A stretch of 64,000 nt of DNA from Oscillospiraceae bacterium (GTDB taxonomy: Bacteria; Bacillota; Clostridia; Oscillospirales; Oscillospiraceae). The translations under genes and the position numbers were made by a program. The notes beneath the pieces were generated by a model. That model did no database searches, was not told where the DNA came from, and saw only the letters and a program-made list of their open reading frames with translations. The stretch spans positions 1-64,000 of the forward strand of contig CACZPK010000059.1 in assembly GCA_902783035.1 (NCBI GenBank), in the 5' to 3' direction. Below, in pieces: positions 1-7,967 of this stretch; within the stretch, counting starts at the first letter, position 1; each line of letters opens with the position of its first letter.

Positions 1-854
1 ATTGGAATAATCAGTTCATTTAGGGTGAATTTACAGAGAGCTTGATTTATAATACCTCGCTCACAGCCCTCAGGTAATTGATATAATTCACCCATTGTTC
101 CGGAGCAACTCATCAGAATATCCCCAGCTTTACACTCAAACCGCTTTAATTCGTTGTATTTTTCTGCAGTTACGTAATAAGTCCCGATTGTAGCTGATTT
201 CTGAATGGCATGTTTCTGTTCATATACTTTATATGTCGTCTCACTAGGCTCTACAAAGAATTCTTTTTTCAAAGCACTACCAAATGGACCACGGACTATT
301 GAAGAACAAACATCATTCAATGTCACCTGTTCCCAGCCTTTGGGATTGGTCTCTGGATCCCCAAACATCTCGACAAATCGTGCTTTGATGAGATCGTCAA
401 GAGCGGAAAGCTGCCGCTGGCGCTTGCTGATTATCGCTTCCGTTCGTTTAAGTGAATCCACAATACGTGCTTGCTCGTCTGGCGTGGATAGATTAAAAAC
501 TTCCGATTTGTAATCACGGAAATAAATGTGAGGAATAGTCGCGCCGGAAAAGTATTTTTCCAAGCGCATATGCTGCACCACATATTTTAGATATTCTGCA
601 CTGACGTTTGATTTGGGAAGCAAGTATTGCATCGTCCCGATAACCGAGGACTTTGCGGGTAGAAGCATTGTTCTTCCAATGCCTGCGCCGTCTTTTACAA
701 CTGCCACATAAGACTGCCCTTGATGGTAGAAATCTACATTTCCTATCAACCCGGATGCTCCGTAGACAGGAAATTCACCATCTTTCCCTGTTACATCGCT
801 CTGCTTTAAGCTCGACGAACCGCGTTCGCAGACATCTTCGAGTTTTTTGATCAT
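1..854 (-). CDS. hsdS: Type I restriction enzyme specificity subunit HsdS (partial, 3' end outside window)
   Basis: Target-recognition subunit of a type I restriction-modification complex; it docks on HsdM and chooses the bipartite DNA site. Reading the minus strand from the ATG at 854 gives 284 codons with no stop up to the window edge. Residues 1-130 form the first target-recognition half (it opens MIKKLEDVCERG), residues about 130-170 are the conserved helical spacer typical of HsdS (LDDLIKARFVEMFGDP), and a second recognition half starts at GWEQVTLNDV and is cut off. It follows hsdM by 19 nt in the same operon. Its base composition is clearly more AT-rich than hsdM and the rest of the window, as is common for exchanged specificity genes. 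Confidence 0.9.
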   Translation of the reverse strand, partial: MIKKLEDVCERGSSSLKQSDVTGKDGEFPVYGASGLIGNVDFYHQGQSYVAVVKDGAGIGRTMLLPAKSSVIGTMQYLLPKSNVSAEYLKYVVQHMRLEKYFSGATIPHIYFRDYKSEVFNLSTPDEQARIVDSLKRTEAIISKRQRQLSALDDLIKARFVEMFGDPETNPKGWEQVTLNDVCSSIVRGPFGSALKKEFFVEPSETTYKVYEQKHAIQKSATIGTYYVTAEKYNELKRFECKAGDILMSCSGTMGELYQLPEGCERGIINQALCKFTLNELIIP

Positions 855-873
855 CCCGTCATCCCCACAAATG

Positions 874-2418
874 TCAATTTGCTTGGCCGAGCAAGGATTT
901 CAGCTCTGCCAACTCTTTTTGTATCTCCGATTCCAGATCATCGATATTTTGCAGGATCTCACTCGTCGGCGGATACTCCACGGGCTTGTACTCCGTCTTT
1001 TTGTACTTGTTGATGGAGAGATCGTAGTCGTTCGCCGCGATCTCGTCCTTCGGCACGAGGAAGCTCTGCTCGGTGCGCGCGCGCGACGACTCGGCTTCCA
1101 TGTTGTGAAACCGCGCCACGATGTCAGGGATGTCGTTCTCCTTGATCTCGCTGCGCTTGTCGTCAAGAGAGAAGCCGTCCGCCTTCATGTCGTAGAACCA
1201 CACCTTGTCCGTGCCGCCCGCGCCGGTCTTGGTGAACACCAGCACGGCGGTGGACACGCCCGCGTAGGGCTTGAACACGCCGGAGGGCATGGAGATCACG
1301 GCGCGGAGCTGGTGATTCTCGACCAACTCCTTGCGGATCGCCTTGTGCGCCGTAGACGAGCCGAACAGTACGCCATCCGGCACGATGCAAGCGCAACGCC
1401 CGCCCGTTTTGAGCATCCGCAGAAAGAGCGCGAGAAACAGCAACTCCGTCTTTTTCGTGTTGGTGACCGCCTTGAGGTTGTCGTGGATGCTCTCGGCGTC
1501 CACGGTGCCCTTGAACGGCGGATTGGCAAGACAGACGGTGTACTTGCTGCTAATCTCGTTCTGTTTGGAAACGCTGTCGCGGTAGTCGATCTCCGGGTTG
1601 CCGATGGCGTGCAGCATCAGGTTCATGGACGAGATGCGCAGCATCGTACGGTCGGTGTCGTAACCCGTGAACGCGGGGCCCGCGAAGTGCTCCCACTGTT
1701 CGGTGGTCATGCTGTCCTCATAGTGGCGGCGGATGTACTCGGCGGAGGAGACAAGGAAGCCCGCCGTGCCGCAGGCGGGATCGCAGATCGTGTCGTCGGG
1801 CGTGGGGGCGACCAGCTCGACCATCATCTCGCGGATGTGCTTGGGCGTGCGGAACTGTCCGTTCTGGCCCGCGGTGGAGAGCTTGCCGAGCATATACTCG
1901 TACAAATCGCCCTGCATATCCTGTTCCGAAAGGTCGTGCTCGTAGAGGTCTTCAAGGCCGGTAACGATCTTCTGGAGCACCTGCGGCGTGGGGATCAGGA
2001 ACATGGCGTCGCTCATGTAGCGGGCAAACGCGGTGCTGGCGTTGTCAGGCTTGTCCGCCTCATCGGGGATCTCGACCAGCTCGCCGTGCTCGTCGAAGTC
2101 AGGCAGACGGCCGTATTTCATGTTCTTGATGGCGGGAAATACCCGCTGACCGATCACGTCATAGATTTCGCGCGGGTCACGGTTTTTGAACTTGCTCCAA
2201 CGCATGGACTGCCCCGCGGCGGAGGCGGGGAATATTTTGGAAAGCCCTGTTACGCCGGAATTCTCCAGCTCCTCGGTCTCCAGCTCCTTCTCGTCGAGGG
2301 AACGGATGAACATAAGGTAGGTAAGCTGCTCGATGACGGTCAGAGGATTGGTGATGCCGCCCGCCCAGATGTCCGTCCAAATCTTATCGACCTTGTTTTT
2401 GATGGCTCCGGTTATCAT
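874..2418 (-). CDS. hsdM: Type I restriction-modification DNA methyltransferase HsdM
   Basis: N6-adenine methyltransferase subunit of a type I restriction-modification system, 514 aa. The N-terminal HsdM bundle domain begins at ITGAIKNKVDKIW; SAM-binding motif I (DPACGTAGF) is at residues 213-221 and the catalytic NPPF motif at 299-302. I chose the ATG at 2418 because GGAGGT lies 6 nt upstream; the frame stays open to 2628 but that extension has no family similarity. It precedes hsdS. No hsdR is visible in the window; it may lie left of position 1. The gene sits in an island that ends at the tRNA fragment near 4160-4209. Confidence 0.95.
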   Translation of the reverse strand: MITGAIKNKVDKIWTDIWAGGITNPLTVIEQLTYLMFIRSLDEKELETEELENSGVTGLSKIFPASAAGQSMRWSKFKNRDPREIYDVIGQRVFPAIKNMKYGRLPDFDEHGELVEIPDEADKPDNASTAFARYMSDAMFLIPTPQVLQKIVTGLEDLYEHDLSEQDMQGDLYEYMLGKLSTAGQNGQFRTPKHIREMMVELVAPTPDDTICDPACGTAGFLVSSAEYIRRHYEDSMTTEQWEHFAGPAFTGYDTDRTMLRISSMNLMLHAIGNPEIDYRDSVSKQNEISSKYTVCLANPPFKGTVDAESIHDNLKAVTNTKKTELLFLALFLRMLKTGGRCACIVPDGVLFGSSTAHKAIRKELVENHQLRAVISMPSGVFKPYAGVSTAVLVFTKTGAGGTDKVWFYDMKADGFSLDDKRSEIKENDIPDIVARFHNMEAESSRARTEQSFLVPKDEIAANDYDLSINKYKKTEYKPVEYPPTSEILQNIDDLESEIQKELAELKSLLGQAN

Positions 2419-2599
2419 ATGTGACCTCCGTATAGATTCTATCCTACCAGTTTGACAATATTTTACATCATTTGTAACACAATGGCAATACGATTTCCCC
2501 GTGTCCCTTCTGTTTGTTGCAGCGGCGTATACTATCCGCATAGGACGGCAGCGGGCGCGGCGGCAGGAAAGGCCGGCGCTGATTGAGGTTTGACCGGCG

Positions 2600-2661
2600 C
2601 GCCAATCGTCGGAATAATGTTCTGCCAAACATCGGAAAAATATTTCGCCAATCGTCGGAAT
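2600..2661. repeat. Three direct repeats phased at exactly 23 bp between divergent hsdM and ATPase genes
   Basis: The 15-mer GCCAATCGTCGGAAT occurs at 2601 and again at 2647, and a degenerate copy GCCAAACATCGGAAA (12 of 15 matches) lies exactly midway at 2624. The starts are therefore 23 bp apart, about two helical turns, on the same DNA face. The array lies between the divergent starts of hsdM (2418) and the ATPase gene (2717). This arrangement suggests a cooperative repressor operator; the binding protein is unknown. Confidence 0.75.
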
Positions 2662-2716
2662 TTTGTTGCTTTCGGCATGGCGGCATGGTATGATCGGTTT
2701 GACTGGAGGCGGCGAT

Positions 2717-3991
2717 ATGAAGAGTTATAGACCCCGCGTTGCGGACAAGATCCTGCTCAGAAAGCTGGAGGGCAAAGGGGCTGTTCTGATCGAAGGTCCC
2801 AAATGGTGCGGAAAGACGACGACGGCGGAGCAGGTTGCCGCAAGCGTTCTGTATATGGACGATCCCCAAAGCAAGGAGCAAAACCTGACCATGGCGGATT
2901 TGAATCCAAAGCGGTTGCTTTCCGGCGAAGCGCCCCGCCTGATCGACGAGTGGCAGCTTGCGCCGAAGCTGTGGGACGCGGTCCGCTTCGAGGTGGATCA
3001 CAGGGGGGAGCTCGGGCAGTTCATTTTGACGGGCTCCGCCGTACCCGCCGACACCAAAGAGATCACCCACTCGGGGACAGGGCGGTTCACATGGCTGACG
3101 ATGCGCCCGATGAGTCTCTTTGAGTCGGGGGATTCGACGGGTGACGTCAGTATCAGGGAATTGTTCGCCTCGCCGGATTCCATTGACGGCGCTTCGCGCG
3201 TTGATATGGATCGCCTCGCTTTCTTGATTTGCCGCGGCGGCTGGCCGCAGTCGGTGGATATGCGAGAGGAGATCGCATTGGATCAGGCGGCGGACTACTT
3301 CGACGCGGTCGTTCACTCTGACGTCAACCGCGCCGACGGAGTAAACAAAAACCCCGAGCGCGTCAAGCGGCTGATGCGTTCCATTGCGAGAAATCAGGGA
3401 CAGCAGATCGGAAACGCCGTAATTGCTGCGGATATTGAGTCAAACGACGGTTCTTCCATAGACGCGGAAACGGTCGCAAGCTATATTTCGGCGCTGAAAA
3501 AGATTTTTGTCGTGGAGGATATGCCGGCGTGGAATCCGAATCTGCGCTCCAAGACCGCCATTCGCAGTTCGGATACAAGATACTATGTCGATCCGTCCAT
3601 CGCGGCGTCCGCGCTTGGCGCGGGGCCGAACGATCTGATATCCGACTTAAACTCCATGGGCTTTTTGTTCGAGACGCTGTGCGTGCGCGATTTGCGCGTG
3701 TTTGCAGACGCTTTGGGCGGAGAGGTCTACCACTATCGGGACAAAAGCGGGCTGGAATGTGACGCGGTGATCCATCTGCGCAACGGCTCATACGGGCTTG
3801 TAGAGATCAAGCTCGGCGGCGATAAGCTGATTGCCGACGGGGTTGAGAGCTTGAAGACGCTGGCGGGCAAGCTTGACACGGATAAAATGAAAGCGCCATC
3901 TTTTCTGATGGTGCTTGTCGGTGTCGGCGACTATGCCTACCGTCGACCGGACGGTGTTTACGTTGTTCCGATCGGCTGCCTGCGGGATTGA
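2717..3991 (+). CDS. AAA-type ATPase with DUF4143 domain
   Basis: Predicted P-loop ATPase of the family that joins an N-terminal AAA domain to a C-terminal DUF4143 (restriction-endonuclease-like) domain; 424 aa. Walker A is GPKWCGKTT near residue 30, a Walker B-like RLIDEW near residue 75, and the C-terminal part carries the YHYRDKSGLECDAV and VEIKLGG segments typical of DUF4143. The ATG at 2717 has GGAGG 7 nt upstream. It is divergent from hsdM, with the 23-bp repeats between. These ATPases are often found on genomic islands, but their cellular role is not established; I do not assign a defence function. Confidence 0.88.
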   Translation: MKSYRPRVADKILLRKLEGKGAVLIEGPKWCGKTTTAEQVAASVLYMDDPQSKEQNLTMADLNPKRLLSGEAPRLIDEWQLAPKLWDAVRFEVDHRGELGQFILTGSAVPADTKEITHSGTGRFTWLTMRPMSLFESGDSTGDVSIRELFASPDSIDGASRVDMDRLAFLICRGGWPQSVDMREEIALDQAADYFDAVVHSDVNRADGVNKNPERVKRLMRSIARNQGQQIGNAVIAADIESNDGSSIDAETVASYISALKKIFVVEDMPAWNPNLRSKTAIRSSDTRYYVDPSIAASALGAGPNDLISDLNSMGFLFETLCVRDLRVFADALGGEVYHYRDKSGLECDAVIHLRNGSYGLVEIKLGGDKLIADGVESLKTLAGKLDTDKMKAPSFLMVLVGVGDYAYRRPDGVYVVPIGCLRD

Positions 3992-4100
3992 CGTTTTTCT
4001 TTTAGTTACGGCGCCGCAAATTCTTCCGTCCAGACCACAGCACAGCTACAGATTATCTCCGCAGCACACGGAAACGGCGGAACAAATATGCTTAAAAAAC

Positions 4101-4139
4101 GCTCCTTTTGCAGTGGAACGATTCAAAAGGAGCAAAAAG
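4101..4139 (-). terminator. Hairpin with U-run on the minus strand
   Basis: GCTCCTTTTG (4101-4110) pairs with CAAAAGGAGC (4124-4133). Six T residues follow the stem when read on the minus strand, so it would stop leftward transcription. It lies between the ATPase gene and the tRNA fragment. Confidence 0.5.
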
Positions 4140-4159
4140 CAATAGAAAAAAGTTGCAAG

Positions 4160-4209
4160 TCGCGCTGGGGGTCAAGAGGCCGTGAGTTCAAGTCTCGCCA
4201 CTCGGACCA
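4160..4209 (+). other. 3'-terminal tRNA fragment, probable attachment site of the left-hand island
   Basis: The sequence has a T-arm (GTGAG, loop TTCAAGT, CTCGC at 4182-4198), an acceptor 3' strand CACTCGG, discriminator A and an encoded CCA at 4207-4209. Upstream, GGTC AAGA GGCC (4170-4181) forms a long variable arm, so it derives from a class II tRNA, probably Leu. No D-arm or anticodon arm precedes it. A truncated 3' tRNA end followed by a terminator is the usual scar at the distal end of an element integrated into a tRNA gene; the intact tRNA is expected left of the window. So the restriction-ATPase genes to the left are inferred to be on the island. Confidence 0.75.
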
Positions 4210-4214
4210 AAGTT

Positions 4215-4250
4215 CCGCCGAAATCATTTGATTTCGGCGGATTTTCTTTT
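4215..4250 (+). terminator. Rho-independent terminator of the displaced tRNA 3' end
   Basis: A perfect 12-bp stem CCGCCGAAATCA / TGATTTCGGCGG (4215-4226, 4229-4240) is followed by ATTTTCTTTT. It starts 5 nt after the CCA of the tRNA fragment, so it is likely the original terminator of that tRNA gene. Confidence 0.9.
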
Positions 4251-4336
4251 GCGAAGAGCCAGCTACTTCTATTCTTAATAGTTTCTCATAAACCAACATT
4301 CATGTGAATGTGGCTTTTCCTAGGACCTCTGTCGCC

Positions 4337-5083
4337 TTACAACAGTTTCATCGGCGTCCACTTGAGAAAGTCGCCGGAGACGAGGCGGTACTCCACGCCG
4401 TTCTTCTCGCCGAGTACGCTGTCGTGGAAGCGCGTCTCGCCGTGGCTGTGCGCGTAGACGACCTGCTCGGCACGGTACTCCTCCGCGATGCGCGTGAAGC
4501 AGCTCTCGTCCTCGAGGATGCTCGTGGGCGGGTAGTGCAGGAACATGATGTACTTGCGCCAGCCGTCGGCACGCGCCGCCTCGAAGGATACGCGCAGGCG
4601 TTCCAGCTCACGCGCGACGATCTCCTTCGCGTGCGCCTCGTTCTTCTCATCCCAGCCCACGACGCGGCCGCGCCGGTCGATGTAGAACGGCCCCTCGAAT
4701 GTGAAGCCCTTGGTGCCGACCAGCGCGTAGTCCTCGCAGGCGTAGTAGTTGTTTTGCAGGAAGCAGAGCTTGCCCGCGTAGCGTTCGTTGAGCGCGGCGG
4801 TCTTCTTCGCGTCCCAGAACATATCGTGGTTGCCGCGCAGCAGGATTTTGCGTCCCGGCAGCGCCATGATGAACTCCATGTCCGGCTCGCACTCGCCGAG
4901 GTTTTTGCCCCAGCTGTGATCGCCGACGAGTACCAGAGTGTCGTCGGGCGTGAGCAGTCTGACGCAAGCCTTTTGCACCTTTTCCTCGTGCTTCTTCCAC
5001 GCCTTGTCCTTGAGCTGCGGGTGCCCGATCTTGAGCGGCGTCCCGAAGTGCAGGTGCAGATCACCGATTGCATACAGGCTCAT
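4337..5083 (-). CDS. Calcineurin-like metallophosphoesterase
   Basis: Predicted cytoplasmic metal-dependent phosphoesterase, 248 aa. The binuclear-metal motifs are all present: GDLHLHF near residue 7, GDHSWG near 54, GNHDMFW near 79, then a histidine at HYPP and the closing YAHSHGE. There is no signal peptide. The substrate is not indicated by sequence. It stands alone on the minus strand between the tRNA scar and the RlmA-like gene, which is divergent. Confidence 0.9.
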   Translation of the reverse strand: MSLYAIGDLHLHFGTPLKIGHPQLKDKAWKKHEEKVQKACVRLLTPDDTLVLVGDHSWGKNLGECEPDMEFIMALPGRKILLRGNHDMFWDAKKTAALNERYAGKLCFLQNNYYACEDYALVGTKGFTFEGPFYIDRRGRVVGWDEKNEAHAKEIVARELERLRVSFEAARADGWRKYIMFLHYPPTSILEDESCFTRIAEEYRAEQVVYAHSHGETRFHDSVLGEKNGVEYRLVSGDFLKWTPMKLL

Positions 5084-5329
5084 GACACGTTATCTTCCTC
5101 CCGAATCTGTTCAGGCAAATCACACTGCTGCATCCGGCGCGCGCTTTACCTCTGTTTTCTGATACACGGCTGCGTTTTGCATCTTCCTGCACTCTAACAC
5201 ATCTTTCCGCTGCTTGCAACGCGCGGTTGCTTTTTTTATCGTTCTGGATTATCCTAATATCGATTTTACTTCGGTGGCTGCGACGGCGCGCCCTGCCGCG
5301 CGGTGCTGATTCAATAAGGCAGGAGGAAA

Positions 5330-6133
5330 ATGATGCAGTATCCCAATCCGCTGCGCTGCCCAATCTGCGGCGGCAGCCTGTCCCTCCGCGACAAAACTGT
5401 TTCCTGTCCCAAGGGACATTCCTTCGACATGGCCCGCGAGGGATACATCAATCTGCTGCGCTCGCAGAAAAGCGGCGACCGCATGGGCGACAGCAAGGAC
5501 TCCGCACGCTCCCGGCGCGACTTTCTCGACAAGGGGTATTACCAACCGCTGCGCGACGCACTGATTGCCCTTTTTGCCGATAAGCGCGGAACCGTACTGG
5601 ATATCTGCTGCGGCGAAGGATACTATACAGCCGCTTTGGGGGAGAATCCCGCGCTTGCCGTCTATGGCTTCGATCTTTCCAAGGAGATGGTGCGGCTTGC
5701 CGCGAAGCGCGGCGGAGCGACCTGCTTCGTGGCGAATCTTGTGTCGATCCCCGTGGCGGACGGGAGCTTCGACTACGCGACGCATCTGTTTGCGCCGTTC
5801 CACGAACGGGAGTTCTCGCGCATTCTCAAACCCGGCGGCACGCTGTTTAGCGTCGTCCCCGGCAAAAAGCACCTTTGGGCGCTCAAGGAGAAGCTGTACG
5901 ACGACCCGTATCCCAACGACGAGGCGTTGCCCGCAACCGAGGCGCTGCAGCTCTGCGGCACGCAGAAAATCGCCGCCGAAATCACGCTGCGCAGCGCGCA
6001 GGACATAGACGCGGTCTTCCGTATGACGCCGTATTACTACCACACCAGCCAAAAGGACAAGGACAAGCTGGGTGGACTTAATACCCTGACAACGGAAATC
6101 GAGTTTGTCATCGCGGAATACAAAAAGCTTTGA
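5330..6133 (+). CDS. rlmA: RlmA-like 23S rRNA (guanine-N1)-methyltransferase
   Basis: SAM-dependent methyltransferase of the RlmA/RrmA family, which methylates N1 of a guanine in helix 35 of 23S rRNA. The N-terminal zinc site is visible (C10, C13, C26, H30 in CPICGG and CPKGHSFD), followed by the family signature SARSRRDFLDKGYY and the SAM motif VLDICCGEGYYT. The length, 267 aa, matches the family. AGGAGGAAA precedes the ATG at 5330. First gene of a run of four co-directional genes. Which guanine it modifies, or whether it confers tylosin-type tolerance as some homologues do, cannot be read from sequence. Confidence 0.85.
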   Translation: MMQYPNPLRCPICGGSLSLRDKTVSCPKGHSFDMAREGYINLLRSQKSGDRMGDSKDSARSRRDFLDKGYYQPLRDALIALFADKRGTVLDICCGEGYYTAALGENPALAVYGFDLSKEMVRLAAKRGGATCFVANLVSIPVADGSFDYATHLFAPFHEREFSRILKPGGTLFSVVPGKKHLWALKEKLYDDPYPNDEALPATEALQLCGTQKIAAEITLRSAQDIDAVFRMTPYYYHTSQKDKDKLGGLNTLTTEIEFVIAEYKKL

Positions 6134-6155
6134 CACAATAGCAGAGGAGCAAGTG

Positions 6156-6797
6156 ATGGACTATCAACGCATCGACGCCCACGGCGTCAATTATCTCGAA
6201 AGCATGGAGGGCACCGATTGGCAGTGGGGCTCTGACTATACCAGCGGCGACCTGTACGAAGCGGAGGAGTTGTTCCACGACGGACATCCGATCAGCAAAA
6301 ATCACCTTGTGTTCGTCCGCTGCCCGGAGCCACGCATCTATGAACCGGTTGCAGCGCGCAACGGGCAGTATTTCGGCCGCCCCTGCTTTGCAGACGGGCA
6401 AATCTACATCCTTCTGGTGGACTTCCCGCAGAAGAAAATCCTGATCTACCGCTGCGCGGCGGATATGGAGTCGGCGGAGGTACACGTCCGCCTGCCGCTG
6501 GGTGTGGTGCCGGACTGCTACAACCTGATGCTCCACACCACACCGCTGACGCTCACGCGGCAAGGACACGAGAACACGTTTCAGGTCGTGTGGCCCGAGC
6601 AGGGGTCGTTCGCCATTGACCCGGAGGAGTCGCTCGACTCGCGCGATGGGGACAAGCTGGTTTTCTCGAAGTGGTACGAAGACCCCGACTACCGCGAGGA
6701 GGTCGTCATTCGACGCTATCCCACGGGCGAGGTGCTGGAGCGCGCGAACGGTACGCTGATGACGATGCCGGACGGGCAAAAATGGCTGTTTACGTGA
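6156..6797 (+). CDS. Conserved hypothetical protein
   Basis: Protein of 213 aa that I do not recognise. It is acidic, has no signal peptide or membrane segment, and looks like a soluble beta-rich protein. The ATG at 6156 has GAGGAG upstream; an earlier in-frame start at 6105 lies inside the preceding gene and lacks a ribosome site. It sits 22 nt after the RlmA-like gene and 10 nt before the LOG gene, so it is probably co-transcribed with both. Confidence 0.7.
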   Translation: MDYQRIDAHGVNYLESMEGTDWQWGSDYTSGDLYEAEELFHDGHPISKNHLVFVRCPEPRIYEPVAARNGQYFGRPCFADGQIYILLVDFPQKKILIYRCAADMESAEVHVRLPLGVVPDCYNLMLHTTPLTLTRQGHENTFQVVWPEQGSFAIDPEESLDSRDGDKLVFSKWYEDPDYREEVVIRRYPTGEVLERANGTLMTMPDGQKWLFT

Positions 6798-6807
6798 GGT
6801 GAAGCAC

Positions 6808-7341
6808 ATGACCATTACCGTTTATCTTGGCTCGACCGAGGGCCGCGACCCTGCGTTCAAAACCGCCGTGCGCGAGCTGGGCACATGGATCGGCGCAAAC
6901 GGACATTCGCTCGTTTACGGCGGCTCAAAGTGCGGGCTGATGGGCGAGCTGGCGGAGAGCGTCCTGCGCTCCGGCGGCGAGGTCACGGGCGTGGAGCCGC
7001 AGTTTTTCATCGACGCGGGCTTTGAATACGACGCCATCACGCGCCTGATCATCACGCGGGATATGTCTGAGCGCAAGGCGAAGATGATCGAGCTGGGCGA
7101 CGTTTTTATCGCGTTCCCCGGCGGCACGGGCACGCTGGAAGAGATATCGGAGGTCATCAGCAAGGTGGGGCTGCGGCACCTCGACGCGCCATGTATCCTC
7201 TATAACCTGAACGGCTATTATAACGACCTCCGCGCCTTGCTCGACCACATGGTGGAGATGGGGCTTTGCACCAAAGAAAAACTGCGCGGCGTCTACTTTG
7301 CAGACGATCTCGCGCAGATCAAGGACATATTGAAGGGCTGA
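6808..7341 (+). CDS. LOG-family nucleotide phosphoribohydrolase (TIGR00730 type)
   Basis: Predicted Rossmann-fold hydrolase of the LOG / lysine-decarboxylase-like family, 177 aa; characterised members release the base from nucleoside 5'-monophosphates. The family signature FPGGTGTLEEI near residue 105 and the GGSKCGLMG loop near residue 35 are present. The ATG at 6808 is preferred over the GTG at 6799 because GAGGTG lies 6 nt upstream. In a bacterium of this kind the physiological substrate is unknown and the old label lysine decarboxylase should not be used. Confidence 0.88.
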   Translation: MTITVYLGSTEGRDPAFKTAVRELGTWIGANGHSLVYGGSKCGLMGELAESVLRSGGEVTGVEPQFFIDAGFEYDAITRLIITRDMSERKAKMIELGDVFIAFPGGTGTLEEISEVISKVGLRHLDAPCILYNLNGYYNDLRALLDHMVEMGLCTKEKLRGVYFADDLAQIKDILKG

Positions 7342-7343
7342 TC

Positions 7344-7607
7344 ATGACAAACTATACCTACCTCCTGCGCTGCGCAGACGGGACGCTCTACTGCGGCTGG
7401 ACGAACGACATTGAAAAGCGCGTCGCGGCGCACAACGCGGGTGCGGGCGCGAAGTACACAAAGGCGCGCCGCCCGGTGAGGCTTGCATACTATGAGACCT
7501 TTTCGACGAAGCAGGAGGCGATGCGCCGCGAGGCGGAGATCAAGCGCTTCACGCGACAGGAAAAGCTGGCGCTGATCGGAAATTGCGCGGAAGAGAAGTG
7601 CAAATAA
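7344..7607 (+). CDS. GIY-YIG nuclease-fold protein (UPF0213 / YazA-YhbQ type)
   Basis: Small stand-alone GIY-YIG domain protein of 87 aa. It has the family start YTYLLRCADGTLYCGWT, the arginine in NDIEKRVAAHN and the glutamate in KQEAMRREAEIKR. The ATG at 7344 is 2 nt after the stop of the LOG gene, so translation is likely coupled. E. coli YhbQ-type proteins have DNA-damage-linked nuclease activity, but the role here is inferred only from fold. Last gene of the run; a terminator follows. Confidence 0.88.
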   Translation: MTNYTYLLRCADGTLYCGWTNDIEKRVAAHNAGAGAKYTKARRPVRLAYYETFSTKQEAMRREAEIKRFTRQEKLALIGNCAEEKCK

Positions 7608-7694
7608 CTTGGACTGGAGCGACTTGCACGCGTACAAAATGCAAGGTGGACTTGGAAAAGAAAATCTGATATCAAAGCGTTTTCTCAAGCAAAA

Positions 7695-7732
7695 GGGAAC
7701 TCCGAAACCGAGCAGTTTCGGAGTTCCTTTTT
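7695..7732 (+). terminator. Rho-independent terminator after the rlmA-like operon
   Basis: A 13-bp stem (7696-7708 with 7715-7727, GGAACTCCGAAAC / GTTTCGGAGTTCC) is followed by TTTTT. Confidence 0.92.
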
Positions 7733-7797
7733 GTGATGGCTTTGCCGCTTTGACCGCGGCGCGTTTTCACTTCGGCCTTGACGTTGTGCACAGCAGC

Positions 7798-7967
7798 CTA
7801 CTCGTCCGGGTCATAGATATCTTCACCGGAGATCCGATCGGCGGAGACCCGGGAGCCGACAATCAAGCTCACATCAGCCTGAGCATCGGGTTCCTGCGAG
7901 CTGGCAGATTTGGCGGAAGCCGACTTCTGCTCTTGGGACTGCACAGCCTCGGGAGCGGGGGCTTCGG
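7798..7967 (-). other. Open frame downstream of the secreted protein stop, possible frameshifted tail
   Basis: Just past the TAA of the beta-helix protein, the minus strand stays open in another frame for about 56 codons and ends at a TAG at 7798. The peptide is Pro/Ala/Gln-rich (VTEAPAPEAVQSQEQ) and then acidic (SGEDIYDPDE), which looks like natural protein rather than noise. It has no start codon of its own. It may be an original C-terminal tail cut off by a one-base shift, or chance. Confidence 0.3.

Larger units (their letters stand above)
7608..7967. other. Intergenic stretch with a terminator and a possible coding remnant
   Basis: Apart from the terminator at 7695-7732 and the open minus-strand frame at 7798-7968 (listed separately), I see no gene. 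The plus-strand frame starting at 7609 runs through the terminator and has no family similarity. Confidence 0.6.

Noticed and set aside
847..2424. Long plus-strand open frame (525 codons) across hsdM
   Set aside because: It is antisense to a gene with all HsdM motifs and has Val/Arg-rich shadow composition typical of GC-rich DNA; no family similarity.
2468..3316. Minus-strand frame of 282 codons opposite the ATPase
   Set aside because: It covers the 23-bp repeats and the ATPase promoter region and shows no recognisable protein.
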